From NCBI GenBank assembly GCA_932521025.1, contig OW051470.1:10030501-10094500 (forward strand): a stretch of DNA of 64,000 nucleotides, in the 5' to 3' direction. A model generated the notes under the pieces. The model made no database searches. It was not told the origin of the DNA and saw only the letters and a program-made list of their open reading frames with translations. Position 1 is the stretch's first letter. Every line of letters starts with the position of its first letter. Source of the stretch: Oscheius onirici. Lineage: Eukaryota > Nematoda > Chromadorea > Rhabditida > Rhabditidae. The translations under genes and the position numbers were made by a program. Positions 57,760 to 64,000 of the stretch are shown here, piece after piece.

Positions 57760-59168
57760 CAAATTTGAAAGAGTGACAATAGCTATACGCATTGACAGTA
57801 AGAGGAAAGGTTTCACGACTTGTAAAATGCCTTGGACACGAGAATTTCGGCATAAAATTAACAATAACTGTATAGTCAGTGATCCGGCTGGTAGCGGCGT
57901 TTTTTTCGCTTCACAAACGAAGATGTACTGTCTTCTCCATGCCCAGCACACTCATCGAACATTTCCATGACAAAAAGGCACATACTTCGAGAGAAAGGAA
58001 CAACAATAGACGATCAAGCAAGGGAAGTGTATTGATAGATTATGAACGGGATTTTATATAGAAAAAACCACTAACAATAAGTGAACAACTCTCGTTCAAG
58101 CTTATCTACGAGACGCAATTATATTCTAAGAAAAATCGTTAAAGATGTGGCATCAATACAGTCAACTCTCGATATAGTAGGTACCCGATATAGTAGAATT
58201 CACGAAAAAGTAGACAAATTTTGGGCGAAAAACGAAAAAACCCCGTTTTCAGTGTATTCTGACTCTCGATATAGTAGACTCTCGATATTTGATAATGTAT
58301 AAAAAAAATTTGGCACAAGCAGTAAAATTCAGTTGATTTTCCCCTCGATATAGTATAAACGTAATTTTGCGTACTTTTATCAACGCAAAATTGCGTATGC
58401 GCGGATCAATTATATAATTTTTTCTCGCAATTGTTCTCTTCTTCTTTTCTTTTTCTTTTTTTTGCTTCTTTTGTTATAACAAGGTTGGCAACGCCCTTCC
58501 AAGACTAAAGTAGAACTTCATGACTTCGTTCTGTCACGGAGCCCTAGTCGTAGTTTCCCTTTCATTCCTTCTTTCTTACTCTTCTTCAGTCACTCTCCCT
58601 GACCCTCCAAAGAAACTACCGAAATTATATTTAAACCTATCCCCTCCCAAGCCTAGTTTCAAAATGTAGGACCTGAACGGATCGCCCGGCCCGTTCCTAG
58701 CTTTAGTGAGTCTCAGTCCTACTGTCCCTTCCCTTCTCCCCTTGTCACTCGGCTCCAGACACCCCCTGTCCTTCAGACACACAGAGACGGGAGAGCAGTT
58801 TAAAGTGGACCAGCAGTCTACGGCAGCTTGCGCAGCCTCCGTATTTTAGTGAAGGCTATTAGTGAGCCTCTCCTGGTTGTGCTACCTTCTAACTAACTTC
58901 CCCCAGACACGTTCCCCTCAAAAACTATCTCGTTCGATAAAAGATTAACATGACAAAACTTGATATGTTACGCTAGTCTCGACAACTGTGCGGACACCCC
59001 TACGGACAGAAAGACGGACGGACATCATTGCACTTTAGTAAAGAAAGATGACCAACTGATGCGGCTTCTTCAACTACAGTACTCACAAAAGAGCTTGCTG
59101 ATTAGCACCGTGTATTAGCTGATTAGCGAAACTCATGTGCTTTTCTTTTTTTCGTTTCTGGGGGTTCC
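57760..59168. other. Gap with transposon terminal-repeat material
   Basis: No gene recognised. It contains the pogo/Tigger-like terminal repeat at 58158-58357, then T-rich DNA (58430-58470) and sequence without recognisable coding potential. Confidence 0.55.
58158..58357 (+). mobile_element. Pogo/Tc-like terminal repeat fragment
   Basis: TACAGTCAACTCTCGATATA, then GTAGGTACCCGATATAGTAG, with further CTCGATATAGTA copies near 58263 and 58344. TA-CAGT followed by an ACTCTCGATATA word is the usual look of pogo/Tigger-family ends. No inverted partner or transposase frame was found in the window, so this is a fragment. Confidence 0.55.
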
Positions 59169-60000
59169 TCAGTCGGGGTCCCTTGCCGCTCCCATAGTTC
59201 GGGTCCACTCTTCGCCGCCCTCTCTGGCTTGCCTCATCCACGTAGTGGGAACTGCTCCGATCCGCTCGCTGGCCTTCCTCAAATCGTCTTCCCATCTCAT
59301 ATACGGCCTTCTTCTCACTCTGCGCTGTTCCAATGGTGCCCATTCAGTCGTCGTCTTGGACCATTTTTCTCCGTCCATCTCAGCCAGTCGTCTCGCCCAT
59401 TTCACTTTCCTCTTCCAAGCTATGTCCAAAATATCGGGCAGTTCGGTCCTCCTTCTCACAGTCTCATTTCGCACTCGATCGAGGAGCGATATTCCGAGAA
59501 TGGATCTTTCCTGACGTCGTTGTACGGCTGCGAGCTTCCATCGTTCGTCTGTGCGAAGACTCCAGATTTCGCATCCGTATAGTAAACTTGGGACGACGCA
59601 GGTCAGATACACCTTTCGCTTCATCCTCATCGGAACTGATCGTTTGGTGAGAAAGAGCCGATGACGATTAAAAGCAGCCCAACTAGCGCCAATCCTTCTC
59701 GAGCAGGTGACCGAACTTCAAAGGTAGACAAAGTGCTGGACGAATTGAATTGGTTGTCCTGACAGCAGCAGTTGTCGTTCGTGGGCATTTGTCATGGCGA
59801 CAGTCTTGTTCAGGTTGAACTCCAATCCAATGTTACGGCCGGCTTGTTCCAGTTCGGTCATCATGCGCTGCACAGCTCGAAGACTCTTTCCGACGAGAAC
59901 GACATCATCTGCATAGCGAAGATGATGCAGCTTACGACCGTTGATGGTGAAGCCAATGTCGTCCCAGTTGACTTCACGGAAGTTTATCTTTCGACATCCT
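59169..60000 (-). mobile_element. RTE-like LINE relic, 3' half of the reverse transcriptase
   Basis: The minus-strand frame from about 60000 carries the RT catalytic box HHLRYADDVVLVGKS, then TELEQAGRNIGLEFN and LNKTVAMTN. A break near 59710 is followed by the post-RT domain (YLTCVVPSLLYGCEIWSLRT, ILGISLLDRVRNE, KVKWARRLAEMDGEKWS). It is 5' truncated and frame-shifted, so inactive. It lies antisense to the second LINE relic. Confidence 0.85.
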
Positions 60001-60139
60001 CATATGAAACGGGGATTGGGTACATAAATTGTCTTCAGCATCATTATCGAATGCACATACTTTTACTGTCTAACTCGCTCCTTCGTTAGTATGTTTTATA
60101 AGACGTGTAAACGAATAAGCAAAAGACAATAACCGTGCC

Positions 60140-60196
60140 AAAGTGCTGAACCCAGTACTTCAAAAATAGTAAACCACGCATACCACTACACTATTG
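60140..60196 (-). repeat. tRNA-like degenerate sequence
   Basis: The minus strand has ATAGTGTAGTGGTATGCG (A-box, Glu/Asp-like) and TACTGGGTTCAGCAC (B-box). Stems are incomplete. Confidence 0.5.
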
Positions 60197-60250
60197 AATC
60201 AGAAGAATTTGCCCGCGCAAATTCAAAAGGGGTAGCGGGGCAAGCTCGCT

Positions 60251-60941
60251 TTAAAGGAAGCCTTCGGTTATGCCAAAAATGCCAAAACCGCTGCGGGACC
60301 ATTTGGCATTGGTCCCGTCACGATCTTGCGTATTTTACATTTTTCGACGCCTTTCACTCGTTTTATCGTTTTTAAACCATGTTTATTCGATTCGGCATCA
60401 AATTTTACACCAGTTATGTCGATTCCGACATCAAAATTATTGTGCTTAGGAAAGAACGGAAGCGCTGTTTTCGCCTTTTCCTTGCAGTTTTACTAAATTT
60501 TTGTTATCGGGATGTACTTATCTGATGTAAAATGCGGGACCAATTGCACGGGTTCCGTCACGATTTGCTGCGGGTCCCGACACGATCTCATCCCAAAATT
60601 TTTATTTTGGCATTTCCGACCTTTTACACTTGTTTTTTCATTTCCAAACCATGTTTAATCGATTTGGCATCACATTTTACATCAGATAAGTACATCCCGA
60701 TAACAAAAATTTAGTAAAACTGCAAGGAAAAGGCGAAAACAGCGCTTCCGTTCTTTCCTAAGCACAATAATTTTGATGTCGGAATAGACATAACTGGTGT
60801 AAAATTCGATGCCGAATCGGTTAAACATGGTTTGGAAACGAAAAAAAACCCGCTGAAATCCCGCAGCAATCGTGACGGAACCCGTGCAATTGGTCCCGCA
60901 GCGGTTGCACTACTTCACTCGATCCCGGAGGCTTCCTTTAA
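60251..60941. repeat. Large inverted repeat (about 300-bp arms)
   Basis: The outer end TAAAGGAAGCCTTCGG faces CCGGAGGCTTCCTTTA. The arms share ACCGCTGCGGGACC, TCCCGTCACGAT, ATTCCGACATCAAAATTAT, TGTGCTTAGGAAAGAACGGA, CAGCGCTGTTTTCGCC-type words and ATCGGGATGTACTTATCTGA with their complements. The unpaired centre is about 150 bp and itself repeats part of the arm. No coding capacity. Confidence 0.9.
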
Positions 60942-61080
60942 GCCCGCAAACAAAAGCGGGCCTAAATAATTTTTCCTATTTCCGACCGGGCTTAAATAAA
61001 CGCACCCATTTTCGAGCGGGCTTGAATATTTGATTCGGGCTTAAATACTCTACCCCATTCTGGATGGGCTTAAAAGAAGT
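60941..61080 (+). repeat. AAGCCCGC / GCGGGCTTAAAT-rich block, left copy
   Basis: Five spaced copies of a GGGCTTAAAT or GGGCTTGAAT word, beginning with AAGCCCGCAAACAAAAGCGGG. It directly abuts the end of the large inverted repeat and lies about 210 bp before the LINE relic. Confidence 0.8.
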
Positions 61081-61289
61081 GACTTTTGAGTGGACATAGC
61101 AGCAGACCGTTTTCATGAGGTCTCAATATTTTTGTGTCTTTTACATAAAGCAAGTTTTGCTACGCCCTCCGGGGCTAAGTGACTTAGTTTTGTCCTTTTC
61201 AAAACAGATAACAGTTAACAGTTTGCTATCTGATCCCTCTCCAGATCAATTAATAGATAAGAGTAGCTTAAATACGAAAAGGCTATTCA

Positions 61290-62755
61290 AAACCTGAAGT
61301 TTGGAAAGCCTCCGGCCCTGATGACATTACGACCGATATGCTACTGCTGAGTAAGGACCTGGTGTCGCAACCTTTGGCCAACATCTTTAACTCGATCCTC
61401 GAAAACGAAACGAAACCGGACAACTTCACCGCGTCGTCGATTTCGCTCCTATTCAAAAAAGGCGACCCGCTGGAGATAAAAAACTATCGTCCTATTGCAC
61501 TACTTTCTGTCGTCTTCAAAGTCTTCAGTTTGATTCTACTTTCCCGGATGCATAGAATACTAGATCCCAACCAACCGCCGGAACAGGCGGGATTCAGGAA
61601 GAAATTCTCCACGTCACACCACATCCAGGCCATATCTGAAATGATCGAAAGAGGAGTAGATTACAACTTCCCGCTATTGATTGCCTTCATAGACTATTCC
61701 AAAGCATTCGATTCCATCGAACACGGTGCCCTGTGGAGAGCATTGAAACGGCAGGGAATACCTGCGAAGCTGATTCGAATTCTCCAGCAGATCTACCGGA
61801 CAACTGACGTCAGCATCCGAGTATGTGGGAAACCTGTGAAAATAGACCTTCAGCGAGGAGTTCTTCAAGGAAACTGAATTTCCCCGTCTCTTTTCACCGC
61901 AGTAGTTGAAGATGTTTTTCGGAGCCTGAACTGGGATGAAGTCGGAGTGAACGTGAATGGAAAGATGCTGCACAATTTGCGATATGCCGATGACACTGTG
62001 GTATTTACTCACTCAGGGAACTGGAAGACATGTTGACGGATCTAGCCCGTCACAGTTTAGCTGCTGGGTTAACCTTGAACTGTCAGAAGACCAAACTGAT
62101 GGCCAATTGTGATCACGCACCAATTTCTGTCAACGGAGAAGTAATACCATACTGCCGGGAGAACATCTATCTTGGAACCAGGGTCTCGTTCGACAGGAAC
62201 AACATGCTAGAAGTAGGCCGCAGAATCCGGTCTGGTTGGGGTGCTTTCAATAAATTCCACCAGATGTTTACGAGCAGAAGCTCTTGGCCAAAAGAGGAGT
62301 CTATATAGGACGTATGTACAACCATGCCTGCTCTATGCCTCAGAAACCTGGCCTGCACGACAATCCGACCTGACAAGGATGAAGACGGCACAGCGGAAGA
62401 TGATGCGGAAAATGGTAGGAGTAACTATACTGGACAGAAGAACCAATGAATGGCTAGAAGGGACGGTCAAACTACCCGACATAAGAAAAGAATTCGCTAT
62501 AAGGAAGTGGAACTGGGCTAGAAAAGTGGCAAATATGCCAGATGACAGATGGACAGAACTCATCGTTGAATGGAGGCCGTGGAGACGAAGAAGAATGGCT
62601 GGGAGACCAAAGGCTAGATGGAGAAGCGAGTTAGTAGATTCGATGGGAGAAGTTTGGCCGAGAGTTGCTAGGGCAAGTCCCGACATTTGGAGAGCTAGCA
62701 TGTCGCGACATGTAGAAAATACATGATCATCGTGAAATAAATCAAAATCTAAATC
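61290..62755 (+). mobile_element. RTE-like LINE relic, most of the reverse transcriptase
   Basis: The frame begins EVWKASGPDDITTDMLL and includes LLFKKGD, KNYRPIALLSVVFKVF, EQAGFRKKFSTSHH, the catalytic LIAFIDYSKAFDS, LQGN followed by an in-frame TGA and then ISPSLFTAVVEDV, LRYADDTVVF, and (after two frameshifts near 62015 and 62270) the post-RT domain LYASETWPARQSDLTRMK, KWNWARKVANMPDDRW. It ends in a short AATCAAAATCTAAATC tail, typical of RTE-clade 3' ends. It is 5' truncated and inactive. Confidence 0.88.
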
Positions 62756-64000
62756 TAGCTTAAATACTGTACACGAAGCAAAAATACAATCTGCAAGGTC
62801 TGAAAGTACAGAGTCAGATATCTTTCCCTCTGTCCTTCTGTCCTTCTGTTCCTCTATCCCTCTGTTTCCCTGTCTCTCTGTCTCTCTGTCCCTCTGTCCC
62901 TCTGTCTCTCTTTCTCGTATCCCCTGCCCGTGTTCCTGTTCTCCCCTATCCGTGTTCTCCAGTTGTGATATCACCCCGTTGGAGCTAAAGTTATAGTAGA
63001 ACGCTTTCCCGTATTCCTAACCCGCACTTGATTCTCTACTGTCTGGAAACGATCTCAGTAAAAAATAATCAAAGTTCATGCACTTGCTAATTGAGTCTCT
63101 TTAGATTCAGAGTCTCTTTAGATTCAAGCAACATAATGTCCAGCCGGAGGCGAAGGAAGAAGCAGCTGAAGAGTGATTGAACAGTTCGTTTGATTCTTCG
63201 GTAGATCACATCTCCATCTTGTGCTTGGATGTCGAAAGGATTGAAGTTCATAGCGAAAGCGCCAAATTTCAGGGACAACTATCCCAGTCTTTTGAATGGG
63301 GAATCAATTTTCTTCACAATCGCAATAGAATTGAAACTCATCCTCTGTAGGAGCCAGATAGTTTCAGAAGAAACCACAACTGTCTTGTAACGCGATAGAT
63401 GGAATCGCTGGCCGTTGTTGGCGATCGTGTAAAGGCAGAACTTTTGTTCAAAGTTGTCTTCTCATGATGTTTTCGATCTCCTTCTTGCACTTTAACATTC
63501 AGACTCTCTTGTCTCTCTCCACTGTCGACTTGGCTTTGGGGTCCTGATCAGCCCCTCGTCTCTCTGCACCATAACAGTCTCGGTTTTTGCTCGATTCTCC
63601 TCCAGTAATGTACAACTTCTCCTAGAACTTCTTTGGGACCGATATCTTACGTCGCGTAAGGCAATTAAGGCAAAATGTTAATTATACAAAAAAAAAACTT
63701 GAAATCCGCGATTTAAGTCCGCTGAGAAACAAAAGCGAATATTTAAGCCCGCTCAGAAATGGGGGTGTGTCTTTAAGCCCGAATCAAGTATTTAAGCCCG
63801 AATCAGGATATTTAAGTCCGGAAAGGAAAGCGGGCATAAATACTACCCATATGAACTCATACCCCAAAACCGATGCAGAAACGTCCGTTACCGCTGTCAA
63901 CTTTCACCTTGGAAACTGTTGGAAGCCGATACGACCGAAAAAATGAATATTCCATCCCATGGAATATCGTAAATCCGTAGATTACTCATGGAAGCTAGGG
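62756..64000. other. Gap after the LINE relic
   Basis: It contains a pyrimidine-rich CTGTCCCT/CTCTGTC tract at 62820-62930 and the right AAGCCCGC block at 63705-63845. A minus-strand ORF at 63087-63278 (MSLKFGAFAMNFNPFDIQAQ, then DGDVIYRRIKRTVQSLF) is too short and unflanked to be called; it may be one exon of a gene outside the window. Confidence 0.45.
63705..63845 (-). repeat. AAGCCCGC-rich block, right (inverted) copy
   Basis: ATTTAAGTCCGCTGAG, ATTTAAGCCCGCTC, TTTAAGCCCGAATCAAG, TTTAAGCCCGAATCAGG and AAGCGGGCATAAAT. These are the same words as the block at 60941-61080 but in inverted orientation, so the pair brackets the LINE relic. Confidence 0.8.

Noticed and set aside
1-64000. CRISPR arrays, prophage, bacterial operons or riboswitches.
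   Set aside because: The window is eukaryotic nuclear DNA with spliceosomal introns; the short tandem words are microsatellites without spacer diversity.

Overview
This is a nuclear genome window from a metazoan, most likely a nematode. The evidence is a split twist-type bHLH gene of hlh-8 type, an NRF-6-like acyltransferase, a TWK-type two-pore K channel, a nematode-style Cys-loop channel, many very short introns (about 35-50 nt) with TTTCAG, TTCCAG or TTTTAG acceptors, ATGs lying directly behind acceptor sequences (possible spliced-leader sites) and closely spaced same-strand gene pairs that look operonic. No species is claimed. Most gene models below were rebuilt by hand from GT..AG junctions that keep frame.

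Layout: 1-1874, no gene, two dispersed repeats. 1875-3446 (-), hlh-8/Twist. 3650-4088 (+), small unknown membrane protein. 4063-about 7790 (-), NRF-6-type acyltransferase-3 with 14 exons. 8878-10314 (-), protein tyrosine phosphatase. 11469-15889 (-), AT-hook/CENP-B-like DNA-binding protein with 8 exons. 15.9-23.1 kb is gene-poor and repeat-rich (octamer satellite, inverted repeats, a relic K-channel exon). 23114-23461 (-), small single-pass membrane protein. 23873-26313 (-), two-pore K channel. 26820-27844 (+), SDS22. 29148-32110 (+), CCT7 chaperonin, followed by a 100-residue unknown protein. 33087-34308 (-), GET1/WRB plus a small unknown gene. 34464-35399 (+), p23 co-chaperone. 35565-44871 (-), ACMSD, whose fourth intron (6.9 kb) contains a complete Cys-loop ligand-gated channel gene on the other strand (38111-43255). 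45556-46750 (-), golgin-45. About 47.77-51.46 kb (+), a frame-broken single-pass membrane protein gene. 51.9-52.8 kb (-), unresolved Arg/Gly-rich exons. 53804-54527 (-), MIX23/CCDC58. 54727-57751 (-), an MCM4 locus with a badly interrupted frame. 58-64 kb is transposon territory: a pogo-like terminal repeat, two RTE-like LINE relics, a 690-bp inverted repeat and inverted AAGCCCGC-rich blocks.

Functional links are loose, as expected for a metazoan segment. There is proteostasis (CCT7, p23, GET1, MIX23), Golgi structure (golgin-45), PP1 regulation (SDS22), kynurenine catabolism (ACMSD), replication (MCM4), mesodermal transcription (Twist) and neuronal or muscle ion channels (K2P, LGIC). The most unusual content is the repeat layer: one family of at least 7 copies, seven degenerate tRNA-like loci, an octamer satellite seeded through introns and intergenic DNA, and about a dozen hairpin-forming inverted repeats, several stacked inside channel-gene introns.
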